DNA of 64,000 nucleotides from Trebouxia sp. TZW2008 (taxonomy: Eukaryota; Chlorophyta; Trebouxiophyceae; Trebouxiales; Trebouxiaceae). Where the stretch lies: positions 104,647 through 168,646 of the forward strand of contig BDIU01000200.1 of assembly GCA_002118135.1 (NCBI GenBank), in the 5' to 3' direction. A model generated the notes under the pieces. That model saw only the letters and a list, made by a program, of their open reading frames with translations, was not told the DNA's origin and did not search any database. This document shows positions 43,501 to 55,300 of the stretch, one piece after another (positions within the stretch are counted from its first letter, which is position 1; the number at the start of each line of letters is the position of its first letter). The translations under genes were made by a program, and so were the position numbers.

Positions 43501-45681
43501 AGAGTCTCCTGCCTTGATCAAGTTCTTGTTTGGCACACTGCAAACGCTACAGTTGGAGCTTAAGCACAAGTCAAAACATACTGTTACTCAGCAAAACACA
43601 TACTTGCAAAGCTCAAATCAAACAAGCATAGGCGGCTTGCTTTGCTTCCAGAGTCCCCCGCTCTGAATCAAGCTGTTGTTTGGCACATTGCATGCGCTAC
43701 GTTCGGAGCTTGAGCACAGGCCAAATCATGTCGTTCGTCACCCAGTCACGTGGTTGCAAAGCACAAAGTCACCATCAAGACCTAAAGGCGGCTTGGTTTG
43801 CTTGCAGAGGTTCCTGCCCTGATCAAGCTGTTTTTTGTCAGATAACCTGCGATGCAGCAGGAGTTGCGACACCCGTCACATCACGCATCACTGACTGCAT
43901 CACATGTTTGCAAAGCACAAAACCATCTTGAAAATCGACTGTGGTTTGCCTTGCTTGCAAGATCCATAGCGTTGATCACACTGAGTTGTTTGGTACGTTG
44001 CATGCAAAACAGAAAGAAAACTGGGTCGGCTTGTTTACAGATGTTTCAACCATGATCAATATGTTCTGTGACCCACCACATTCAGAAAAGAACCCAAGTG
44101 TGAGTTGATGTGCTTGCAGAGTCACCTGCCCTGATCAAACTGTTGTTTGGCACACTGCATGCGCTACAATTAGAGTTGAAGCACAAGCCAGATCATACAG
44201 TCACTCAGCAAATCACATACTTGCAACGCTCAACTCAAACAAGCATATGCGGCTTGCTTTGCTTGCAGAGTCTCCTGCCTTAATCAAGTTGCTGTTTGGC
44301 ACATTGCATGCGCTACGGTCGGAGTTGAAGCACAGACCAAATCATACTGTCACAGCCACTCCTCGCAAGCCATGTGACTGCACTCACTGCCAGACAGCCG
44401 AGGCTTTCTTAAAGGACCCCAAGGAGAGCAAATACATTTTGCAGTACTCAGACGAGGACATGACTCACATGCACAGGTAACTGCTGCCAAAGTAGCTGTC
44501 AAAAGAATTTGCTTGACTTGTATGGCACAGCAGACGTCGCCATGCAGTACTCAGACGAGGACATGAATCACATGTACAGGTAACTGCTGCCAAAGTGGCT
44601 GTCAAAATGAAATTGCTTGACTTCTATGGCACAGTAGTCATGCGGCGGTACTCAGATACGGATATGACTCACATGCACAGATTAGTACCGCCTAGATGGC
44701 TGTCTAAATGACTCTGATTGATGTGCATGGCATGGTGAATGATATCATACATTACTCAGAGGAGGAGGTGTATCACATGTACAGGCACCTGCTGTCAAAA
44801 TGGGTGCCCACATGACTCGGATCGTCGCGCATGGCACAGTAAAAGATTGCAGGCATTTTATAAGTATACACTGTACAGACATTGGAGCAGTACAAGCAAA
44901 CAGTCATTTGTGAAGAGTATTGCTGCCGCTGCTGCAGTCAAATTCTGAGTATACCCGGTGTAGACATAGTCCTCATTTCAACAAAACGAAAAAGGGAGCT
45001 GAAGCTTGATGACAGCGTTGAAGTTATGGAAGTGAGCAAAGTCCTCAGCATTAAGAGGTGGAAGGAGTACCAGCAGAGGTTTAACATGCTCTGTCATGTG
45101 CGGCATGCTACATTCCAGGTACACACACAATGCATTTGATGAGTTGTTTTTCCCATAAAGCTTGACATGTTTGTATTGTACCTGATTTGCTTTTGAGACA
45201 TTTGAAAAAGCGCCTCAAGCAGTCTCATGCCATTCTGTCAGCTGACGTATAGTCATGCAAGACTGCCCTGAAGAATATGATGGCAAAGCATCTGGGTCCA
45301 GACAGTCTTTGCAGATGACCAATGCAAGGTGGCTGCAAGGCATAACCATCGCATTTGCTTTTGCATTGGCAGCTGCTGTGATGCGTGAATTGCAACCAAG
45401 GGCAGCTGGACAGGATGTGTCTCAAAGCAAAAGTGCGTGCAAATATAATGATAGGCTGCACCAAACAAAACACAGTGTTCATGCCTCGAATGAAAGCGCT
45501 CTTACTATGCTGAAATTTCAAAGCTGTCAGGTGGGCTCTGCAGATGGTGGTGACATTGTTTGAACAAAGTGGGCAGCCGCCTTTGGAGCTTCCAGCTCTT
45601 CAAAATGAGCATGAGCTAGAGGAAATGCTTCCAGAGACATATGATCTTTGGAAGCGTCCGTGCAAGCGACAGAAAGTGTGA
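34575..45681 (+). CDS. Large 2OG-Fe(II) oxygenase-related protein, probably catalytically dead (about 14 exons)
   Basis: Related to the long 2-oxoglutarate oxygenase-like proteins of algae and fungi. Exons in phase: 34575-34725, 34809 to about 35000 (3' end unresolved), 35576-35783, 36686-36872, 37783-38074, 38174-38337, 39195-40035, 40665-40854, 41484-41792, 42910-43038, 44269-44476, 44938-45118, 45544-45681. One exon between 35784 and 36685 (the usual GG-LVV-H segment) was not found. Family landmarks: an acidic start with LRRLLEDLERVG, GLHVGNVGRVTSLPL, AYLQKVVLI, FGTMVVLP, a C-terminal CDCTHC cluster and a basic end (KRPCKRQK, possible nuclear signal). The metal-binding region lacks its ligands: the second His position is Tyr (EEYELCP) and the HxD position reads EST. 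A Ser/Glu repeat fills exon 7. The 38337 donor appears to be GC. Binding rather than catalysis is inferred. Confidence 0.75.
35225..35395. mobile_element. Fragment related to the TIR element
   Basis: Shares the interior of the 49031 element (TGTCCTTGC, ATTGTCCTTACTC and the AGAATGCAGTG core), but clear terminal repeats are not visible. It lies in an intron of the 2OG-oxygenase-like gene. Confidence 0.5.
35430..35505 (+). repeat. Upstream echo of 2OG-like exon 3 head
   Basis: Repeats the exon start (TTTGTGCAG, then coding near AACDDLMLRLAVTTSKK) about 140 bp before the functional exon at 35576. Confidence 0.85.
36445..36660 (+). repeat. Four short upstream echoes of the ELCPND exon head
   Basis: Units of about 60 bp near 36453, 36511, 36567 and 36627 repeat the start of the exon at 36686 (a CAGAT acceptor context, then coding around ELCPNDN). 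All are decayed. Confidence 0.82.
37290..37730 (+). repeat. Upstream echoes of the YTASDVGN exon head
   Basis: Copies near 37507 and 37672, with a weak one near 37310, repeat the start of the exon at 37783 (coding for YxAxDVGNxSQLKQR). Confidence 0.85.
38700..39120 (+). repeat. Seven or so upstream echoes of the KSCHAAFVVWPR exon head
   Basis: Short units near 38760, 38805, 38865, 38910, 38955, 39010 and 39060 repeat the GCAGGAAAAGCTGTCATGCAG start of the exon at 39195. The last (39060-39120) is long and still resembles coding through the WPRIN segment. Confidence 0.85.
39370..39880 (+). repeat. Coding Ser/Glu/Ala-rich repeat in the 2OG-like protein
   Basis: Roughly ten imperfect units of 16-20 codons follow the pattern (T/A)AEQ-x-SSS-x(2-4)-AV(E/Q)V, in frame within exon 39195-40035. 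The segment is probably disordered. Units vary in length by whole codons, so frame is kept. Confidence 0.85.
40925..41125 (+). repeat. Three downstream echoes of the DACNGLLCI exon tail
   Basis: Copies near 40925, 41010 and 41090 repeat the end of exon 40665-40854 (coding for DACNGLLCIG) with GTCAG-type donors in two of the three. Confidence 0.82.
41830..42215 (+). repeat. Three downstream echoes of the KLLVKLQSQA exon tail
   Basis: Copies near 41840-41962, 42005-42100 and 42148-42210 repeat the end of exon 41484-41792 (coding for VYDKLLVSISKLLV to TGAQKALAS). Confidence 0.88.
42712..42795 (+). repeat. Upstream echo of the LEIAHGRLVTLY exon head
   Basis: Repeats the start of the exon at 42910 after GGTGCAG and stays open through LAHGRLVTLYSAHAKVF before diverging. 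Confidence 0.88.
43490..44215 (+). repeat. Five upstream echoes of the SPALIKLLFGTL exon head (unit about 150 bp)
   Basis: Copies near 43500, 43655, 43800, 43955 and 44120 repeat the start of the exon at 44269 (CTTGCAGAGTC, then coding for SPALIKLLFGTLHAL). The first and fifth remain open for over 25 codons. Confidence 0.9.
44530..44800 (+). repeat. Three downstream echoes of the QYSDEDMTHMHR exon tail
   Basis: Copies near 44545, 44645 and 44750 repeat the end of exon 44269-44476 (coding for QYSDEDMxHMxR). Of the donors, only the first keeps GTAACTG. Confidence 0.88.
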
Positions 45682-46372
45682 CAACAACAGCAATGTCGCC
45701 CATGTTGACCAGAATGCTGCTTGTAGCTTAGTCATGAAATTGCTGTTTTGAACAGTTGTGTCATGCTAGGCTTTCAAGCCAGATTGGTTTTTCGACAGTG
45801 ACCCTCGTGTACATGTTCACATTGACAATGTTGTCACCAACTTCATCATTGTGTACCACGTGAACTTCACTTTGATTATATGTTTGGGTGCAGTGCCACT
45901 TGTCTTTCAGCCAGCATGCTGCAGTTTCAAGCCTTCCCATGGGAGTCAGTTTGTGTTTTGAGGTTACCGTACGAGAACTCATGTGTTGCTGGCATGTCAT
46001 CTAGCAAAGTTTCTTATACAATGCAAAAGTGATTGCAAGATGTTGTTGACATTGGTCATGAAGAGGACAACTCAGGGCATAGGAGTTCGTGAGCACAGTT
46101 CTTGCAGCCTGCAGTATTCAAAAATGGATGCTGACCATAAGATCTTACAGCCGCATGCTAAGCCTTCACATCCACATGCAGTAGACAAAGTCCAGCTTGT
46201 CACAGAGCAATGGCATGTCATTCCCGGTGCCCCCAAACTTCCGCATCAAGTCGCTGCAACGACTCATGTATTGATGTTTAACTTGAGCAACTTCCTCACT
46301 ATTGTTGCTAGACTGTGTGAGACTTGAACAGCAGGTATGTTGATTACAGACAAGCACCCTGCAACTGCTTTG
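45682..46372. other. Intergenic stretch between convergent genes, no gene seen
   Basis: This holds the 3' flanks of the 2OG-oxygenase-like gene (plus) and the decarboxylase gene (minus). Short open frames on both strands have no recognisable domain. Confidence 0.5.
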
Positions 46373-49300
46373 TCACTGCGTACTACTGTGTGTCATGGAC
46401 ACTCCGACGGGCAAAGAAGCTTGAAGTGTGCTCATACTGTCGAGCCCAAGGCCGGATGCATGGTTGACAGCAGCATGTTGGTTTGGACTTGTCTCGCTCT
46501 CTGTCCCAAAGTGAGAAATGCCATCACTTGAAGGGTGCTGCAGTTGAGGCGGCTGCAAGTCCTGACGCTGTACAAGAGTGCCACTCCCTGCTGGTGCACC
46601 CTCAGGCTCTCCTTGTATGCTTGCATCGTCAGCATCTGCTGTGCTATGTTGCATGGCACTTTGTTGACCTGCAGTCAATCTGATCTAAACAGCAGTGACT
46701 CGACTCCTTACATGCAGAGGTGCTGTGCTTTGAAGGGTGCAGGTATACGTGCATAGAACCAACCCAGCAAGAATTTCTGAGCACAGGAAGTGTACCAGAA
46801 ACCGCTATTGCAGGTGTACTTTTTGGCCAAAGTTGCACTTTGCCCGACAGCCAAGTGACTGAAGGCAGAAAACAACGGGTCCAGCTACCTCTCACCTGAC
46901 TGACCAGCAACTGAAGCCTGTGCCTCAGCAACTTGTGGACTAGCAGCTGTCTGCAACCCAACAAACTCCTGCTGACCAACAGATGACTGATGCTCACTGA
47001 TTCTGCTCAGCTCTTCCTCTGACTGACTGCGGCTGTGGCTGCTGCTGTTAGCACCAAGCATTGCAGCATCAGTAGCAGACAGACCCTGGAACAGTGAAAT
47101 GCCCACAGTGCTGTGTTCTGTCTGCAGCGCCAGCTGTCGCTTCTGGGAGTTTGTGCGTTCAAAAGTGGAACCTGGCTTGACTGCGACGCGCTCTCCCATC
47201 TTGACTAACGTCTCCAGCGACTTCAGACTGAACGCAAACAGCATGTTCTGCTTGTTCACGTCAACCTTTTGGCATGCACACAGTGGCTTGAGACTCAAAA
47301 GATTTTGAAAGCAAACGTCTCAAGGCTGCGTTTGATTTGCAGTGAGCAGCCCAGAACCCAAAGACCTGCAAGGCAGCATGCCACTGGCTTCAAAGCCAGC
47401 ACCAGTACTGCACAAGTCGCCAAAACAGAGCAAATATGCATCAGCCCTGCGTATGCAACAGAGGCTTTCTGCAGTATGCCAATTGCTGCTGCACAGATTT
47501 TGCAGCAGAGCTGGCTCCAGCTTGTACCTGTTGCTATGGAAGAACCTCATACACAACACTATTTTTCTGTTGGAAGCTGACACTGCGGGTCGTGCTGCCA
47601 AAAGCAAACCCTTCAATCTGTTGCTGTCAATGTCTCATTGCAAAAATAAAGGAAGGCAAGTAAACTCGAATTGGTGAAAATTGTTACACTACATGTATCC
47701 AAGACGACTGGCTACCGGTACTGCATTACATAGACGCATGTCATACCTGTTGCTGACGATGTCTTCGTCCACAACAACAGTGTCCTTCTGGAAGATGGCA
47801 ATGCAGGTGCTGCCCCCAAAAGCAAAGTAGCCCAACTCGTCGCCTTTCTGGTAGCTGCTGCCAGCCTCTGCTGTGAACAGAATGCTGCCAACCTGCAATT
47901 TGCATTGGTGTTTTCCATGTAGGCTTGGTAGCAGCCTTGAGCGCACCACTTAGCATGACTAATTATTCAGGAGCAGTTGAAACGTGATCCTCTGCCAGGC
48001 ACACAGACATTTGACCTATGACAATTTCTCAATGAATGCAAGCAAGTATCCATATTACACACTTAGTTGAGCTCATCTGGTCATGAATAATGGATAATAA
48101 TGAATAATAATGCTAAAGCTGACATCACAAATTTGATGTCATGCCTGTATTTTGCTCTAACACCCAGAAGCAGTACCACTGAAGCTGCCACGATTGCCCT
48201 GTGCAGGTTTTGTGATGCAGCTTTCTGTTTGTGGGGTGCATTTGCTTTTGTCTAATCGCCATGTCAAGCTGATCGGTTCAGTGGAGTTGCCCTGTCTACT
48301 TTGAAGACTATGCTGCTGGCCTGACGCCATCACGAACATGTATTTGCAGCAAATGCAACCTTGAATGCAGTGCCTTTGCCTATCACAGCTTAGCATAGAT
48401 GCTCCCATGACTACAAAGGCAACAAGCCCGTACTCTGGGGTAGGAGTGACTACTGGAAACAGTGCTCAATTTCAGCAACAGATACAAATCAGAAAGCAGC
48501 TTGCAATGATTGTTCTGATGGGGTAAAGATTGCAGATACAAGCTCAACAGCAGGAATAGGTTTGGAATGTGAAAAATAGCTGACCATGGTGGCTCCGATG
48601 ACCACAAAGGCGACAGGCCCATACTCTGGTGTGTCAAACATGCAGATGGCTCGCTTGTTCTGGGTCAGCACGTTTGCAAAAGGCGAGTTGATCGCAATAG
48701 GGTTGACGGTGTAGAGCCGCCCAGGCACATCAGTGATGCTGACTAACTTGGCCTTAGTCAGGAAATGAAATCTGTGGTAGTCCTGCAGTGCCCAGATAAG
48801 TTTCATGATCATGCTTTGGAGAGTGCTTTGAAAACAAGATCATGGAGAGCAGGTGCCAAAATCGCTGTTGCAGGCGCACTCTTGGACGTGCTAACAAATG
48901 CAGCTGCATGACAACTGACCCTGGCACAGTCGTATAGCTTGATCGAGTTGAATGTGAACAGCAAGAAACATACAACATGAATGGGATGGCGCCACTGCCT
49001 TCCAGCGCCATCATGCAACTTCAGCAATTACAGGTAACTATCTTTGTAACGACTGCTTTGATTTCCAAGAAACTTGTCCTTGCATCGAATTCTCCTTACT
49101 CACAGGGACCAGTGCAGTCAGAATGCAGTGATTGCTTACCAATGGCGTTGTCCTTACATCGAGATTGTCCTTACATCGAGTGTCCTTACAAAGAGAGTTT
49201 ACTGTACCATTATGGCAATGCATGCATGCAAGGGGGTTTGGGAGTTGAAAATAAACATCATATGTTCTGGCATTGCAAGATGGGTGTGTTTCAGGAGTCT

Positions 49301-52300
49301 TGCATCACCTGAGGCGCCAGTCTGAAGATCATCATGCAGCCATCATCAAACTGGGAAGCTAATTCCTGATAAGGGCTGTTGTCTGCCAAGAGCCCTGCCA
49401 GCGAGAACTGCCTGCCCTTGATCCAGCACCTTGTGGCATCAGTCAGCCCATAGAAGGCAGTCAGCCGGCAGTCACACGCGCTGACCTACGCACAGACAGC
49501 TTTCAGATCATTGCCAGACAGCAGACATTGTTAGACACTTGACAACTGTGTTGGGCCAGCTATTCATGGTATCAGTTAGTCCATAGAAGGCTGTCAACCA
49601 ACAGTCGCACGCACAAAGCTGCAGACAGTCCATTTCCAGCTCATGCTCAAGAAGCGTTTGCATTGCTACATCAGGCTGTCAGTTGGCGGTCACATTTATT
49701 GGCCCACAAACAGGCCGCTTTCTCTTGATAGTCAGGAAGTGCTGAGATTGCTGAGCATACACCACATTGCTTGCTTAGAAGTACACCAGCATGCGTCACA
49801 CGGTCAAGCATACATGTCAAGCGAGCAGGCTCACCACAACGTGGTCTTGGGTAGGGTCTGCAATAGGGCGGGCTGAGGCTTTCAGCTTGCGATAGAAGAA
49901 CTCGTTGAAGGTGTTGAAGGACTCCAAAGGGTCAGCAATGTCATTAGCATCCAGCTGCCCACCAAAGGTCTTCAGAAACTTGTCAATCTCCTGCATGACA
50001 TCATGATGTTGGCTGAGTAATCTCAAGCTTGCAGAAGTGCTGTACAGTGCTGTACTTCTCTCATCTTGACCAACAACTAGGTGCAACTTCAAGCTTAACG
50101 CGCAAGGATGATCACATTACGTCACCAATGTTATTGACCCCTGAACTGCCCACAAAGAGTCTTGCAGATGTTGATAAGATCGTGCACTTCTACACTACTC
50201 TGGCTGACAGCACTGGCAGTTGGCTGAGGCTGTAATTGTGCTGAATCTGAGCTGAAGATACAAAAGCTGGCATGTTCAGGAATCAGCAACGCCATCAGCT
50301 TATGATAGATGCAGACCTTCCCAAGGAACTTCTTACGGCCAACAGGTAAACTTTGAGACATAAGTTGGCAGCGTCAGCGTACTGAGACACAAGCATTGAC
50401 CCTGAGTACGGTATGACCAGGATTTTGCTGGTGAAGCTGACCTTTGTAGAGGCAGGGCTGTTCATGTATCGGCCCTCCCGTTGAGTCAGGTCCAGAAGGG
50501 CCTTGTGGGCTCCAGAACCAATCATGAGGCGGCCTACCGGCGTCTGATACATGTTACGCATGGCTAGTACCATGTAAGGCGAGATTGTCTCCTCAATCAC
50601 CCGCTGCTCATGCCTGTCATACACTAGAATATGCGCTGACTTGGCACCTGCAGGCACACAATCAGATCATTGTGACTTTTGAACTCCGTCCTCAGGCGGT
50701 TGCCATGTACACATGTGCCATCACCAGCAGCATCTGAGATGACATTGTCTCCTCAATCACTTCTTGCCCGTGTCTGTCATACATACATATGTTTCCTGAC
50801 TTGGTACCTGCAACAGTCATTGCTTGATGAGAAGAATGTATTGGTCGCCTGCAAATTCATGTTTTTCCAATGATTGTCTGCTATGGCAAGCAGCGCATTG
50901 ATGGGTTTGCTGTTCTAATGACTGGCTGCTCAGTTTCATCACACAATGATATGTGCCTTGACATGGCACCTGCAGCAGCTGTTTGTGAAACTGAGATTGC
51001 ATGTGGGTTCTCATCAGGACATGTTATGTTCAGGTGCGCCACGACCAGCATTGCAGGTTCTAAGTCAGTGCATGTATTGCTGCAGGACAGAAAGTCCTGA
51101 ACAGAGTGCTGCTCACTGCCAAGTGTTCACAAAAGGACAAGCATCATTTACCTATGTTGAGGCCCCCAGCCTAGTACTTGTGACCCCAGCTGCCTGCCAG
51201 GGGGTGGGTAGCCCACTCACTCAGCTTAAGCATGCTGTGCTGCTCAATGTAAAGCGAGCATGTCATGAGCAAGTTTTACTGGTCGATGTTGAGCCTCCCA
51301 GCTTGGTACTGTTGACCTCAGCTGCCTGCCAGGGGTTGGGTAACCCTTGTCTCAGTTCAAGCATGACAGTTGACTGGTCAATAAACCGCTGCTCAACTTG
51401 CAGCGGTATGTCACAGACAAGCATTGCTGACCTATGTTGAGCCCCCCGGCCTGGTACTTGTGACCCCAGCTGCCTGCCAGGGGTTGGGTAGCCCATTCAC
51501 TCAGCTTCAGCATCCAGGACTGAGTTGCCTGCTCTGCTGTGCTGAAGCCACCCTGCATGAACACACGCAGTTTTACGTTCAAGAATTTCTTGACTCAGAG
51601 ATTGACTAAGAATGAGACAGCACCCTGACTGAGTTGCCTGCTCTGCTTTGTCAGAGCTGCCCAGCGTACAGGCTTGCTGCCTTCAAGCTGACAATGTTCT
51701 AGACTCAATGCTGAGTCTCAGACGTATCAACAGTCAATTGCAACTCATACTTGTTAAGGCTTAAGTTTCCAGAATCAAGTCCGCTGCCCAGCTGTACTAA
51801 AGCTGCCATGTGCATGCAGGCTTGGTGCCTTTGCACTGCAGTCTCAAAAGCTCAGCCGTTGCATTGTTTGCTCGCTCGCTCACTCTCATACTCACTTTCT
51901 CATTCAGTCACCCATTCGCATTGTCAGCCAGTCAGCGAACGGCTCAGTCAATCCCTTTTCAGCTCAGTGATTTGCACATGGACTCACCTGGAGGCTGTGA
52001 CTGGTCCCCTCATCCATGCACAGCGTCATGTAGATGATGTTCTCCAAATCCTTTCCGGGTATCAGGTCAGCTCCAGACACCGGACACCTACATGTGGGTG
52101 GCAGGGGTTTTCAGTGCGCAAGGCCACCCTCCTAGCACTGCAAAAGTGAGCAATTCTGCGCTTCCGGAAATGCCAACAGGGAATTTGTCTTTGCAGATGG
52201 CATGACAAAATGTACTGCAACAGTGCAGTGGTTCTGCGCTATATTTTGCGCCAATTAGGCGTCAAAGCTACAGCGCTACGAAATTTTACACCCTACCGCC

Positions 52301-55300
52301 TCAAAATCTGAACAGAATACATGATGCAAAGTGTAACAGGTGCAAAGCTGCAGTGCTATAGGGCGCAGCCACCCTACCGCCTGATAATCTTGAACAGATT
52401 GCCTTGCTGCTGATGCTGCTGCAGTAGATTGCCTTGCTGCTGATGCTGCAGTAGATTGGCTAGTGCATCAACACCAACAAGGCCATTGCTCTCTGTTGTG
52501 GCACGTCGTATGCCACAATGCCTAACACATGGCGGTCTTGAACAAATTGCTGACAGGGCTCAAGACGTAATGTTTTCTGAGGCCGCGCACAGCAACAGGT
52601 ACAAAGCTGCAGTGCTGTAGGCGCAGTCATCCTACCTCCTGATGATCTTGAACAGATTGCCTTGCTGCTGATGCTGCTGCAGCAGGTTGGCCAAGGCATC
52701 AACACCCACAAGGCCATTGCTGGCCTGCCCTGCCCTCTGAAACAGCCCTTCCACCTCCTGATCAGTCATGTCACCGCCAAATGCCTACAGACACACAGAC
52801 ACTCACACGCTTGTCACACCCTTGTCAGCTCACTGGGCGCTTTGCTGCTCATGCATGATTGTTGAAGATTAATGCAGCAGGTGGCGAAGGTGTGCAGCAG
52901 ACAGCATTGATTTTGCAGCATGGCATTCATAACGTTGCCTGTGCACCTCACAGTCATTCAACTGGACATATATATACAAGTACATAGACACAGACATAGA
53001 CATAGACACAGACACAGACATAGACATAGACATATACGTATACATATTTGTATACGTATCTATTTAAGTAACTGGACATCAACTGGACTGGACAATTGGA
53101 CTGACTGCTGCAACACATTGCAGCCAGAAAACTTGTAATCTTTGATGATCTGTTAGGAATCACTGCCTTACCACCATGAGAGTTTGAAACTCGTCCAGTG
53201 ACAGCTGCTGGTCGTCATTCAAATCTGCCATGGCCAGAATTCTGTGCCAGAATTGCTGCGCCATGTGCTCCAGGGTAGCAGCTTCTGTAGAGATGCGCAC
53301 CTGTCCAGCCTGCATGCAAACCTCTTGAATGTGGTCATCAGATGTGCTGTGCCACATCGAGCACTGCCAAACAATTTGCATGCATGCATGCCTAATTCCT
53401 GAATGGCATCAGGACAAATCATCAAGATTTCTGCCCTACATCAACAACAATGCAGCAATGTTTGCAATGTGAAGGCTGACATGCAAGCAATCCTTGAAGG
53501 CTGACAGCTGTCGCAGTTTCAGGCAAGCAGCCGATATATATGTTTTGGCCTGTCTACTTGCAATTGCAAGGATGCAGGCTTAACACATGACATGCCTCCT
53601 CTAGACGTATGCAGAACTGACACATGACATACCTCTAGAGCAGAGTTGGAGGGGTCCAGGAGGGGGTACCACCCATCCCTTACCCGGTCTGCACCCCCCG
53701 GGCCAAAGAATGCTGCTAGGTCTATGTCACACCACCTGTGCATGCATCTTCATTTTGTCACTGTCAGCATCACCATCACAAGAGTTGAGAACTTGAAATG
53801 CCAATGGAACTGGTATTGGCGATGCTGGTGACAACATTGTTTTTAGCAAACTCGCGATATTTACGACCATTGCGGCAACTATATATGCTCTTTGACTCCA
53901 AATGCGTACTGCGTCAAGCTTTGACCTCAACACTGCAATGACTCAAAGTAGCTTGTATCCTAGATGACCAGACTGCTACAGCAACCTTGCAGCTGTCTGT
54001 AAAGATCGTAAATTGTGAAGCACGTGTTGGGCATGGTGTTTTGCTTGCAGCATGATTGGGCATCAAGCGTACAAGAGGCCGTGGACAGGCTAATTGTACT
54101 AAAGGCTGAATCATGTGAGGAGCATTGCACTTGCAGGCTTGAAGTAAAGTAGGACATGCAGATGTGCAAATGCTCAAGGCATGCTGAAAACATGCTGACC
54201 CAATGTGCAAACGCTATGGTCAGGCCTGCTGCTGTGCTTATACCAGGTCAGAAAGGTTTGCAGCAACATATGCATAGGAAACAGCTCTGGGAATCTTTGT
54301 GACCAGCAGAAACTTCTGGCAATGTGCAGACACCACACAGCTATATGCCGCAAGTGACCATGGTCAACAAACTTGTTGATCAAGTACTGTCAGTGTAGCG
54401 CATTCACACACCCACATAAGCTCTTCTTGAACTGACCACGTGCTGGTCTGCCAGTGCTGTACAGAGCAATGTGAGCCCTTGTAGCACCGTCACGTTGCAA
54501 CACAAGGTCATGCCCTGCACTGGCATAACGTTGGGTCAGTAATGTGAAGAATAGCTGTCGAATGCGCTGACACAACTTGACACCGACAATACTTAATCAA
54601 CCAGTTTGTTAGTCATGTTCACTTGCGGCATATAGCTGTGTGATGTTTGCACATGGCCAGAAGCTTCTGCTGGTCACAAAGAGGTTGTATGTTGCCAGGT
54701 CAGCTCGTTCTGAACAGCTCAGCAAGCCCATGTGTAAGTCAAGAGTCAGATGCAAATGTGACAAAGGGTGTCAGGTCAAGGCTTCAATAGTGTGACAGGC
54801 AAAACATGTGGATGCTGTGTGCAACGAGCGCAATTGCAAGACATCTGCAGGCTGTTCTGTTGTCATGCAGCATGCAGGCAATTGTTTCAAAGTAGTAGAA
54901 TGATTCCTTGTAGGTTCGAGCAAGCAAATGGGGCAAACCTTCTTCAAATTTGGGATTTGGACTGGCTTTCTCTGTCCTTGACATGTATGTCTGCGTTGAA
55001 AAATTTTGTGTCACAAAGGCAAGATTGAATTCAAGAGTGTACAAAGCGAGCAAACTCACTTGCATGCCGATGGATACAACAGCGCAGTATCTCTGCTCAT
55101 TGTGAACTTTGGCTTCATGAATGGTCAGCTTTATCAGGCCATATGTGTTAGCTGCAGAGACGATCTTGTCCGGCCCGGCAAACAAGTCCGCTTTTAATGC
55201 TGCCTCTCTTTTCTTCCGACTGAAGGAAGGTGATCCAGCTGATGGTGTACGCTCAGGTACTATGTGATTGCTTTGCTTGCAATTCCCGTAGTGACCCAAC

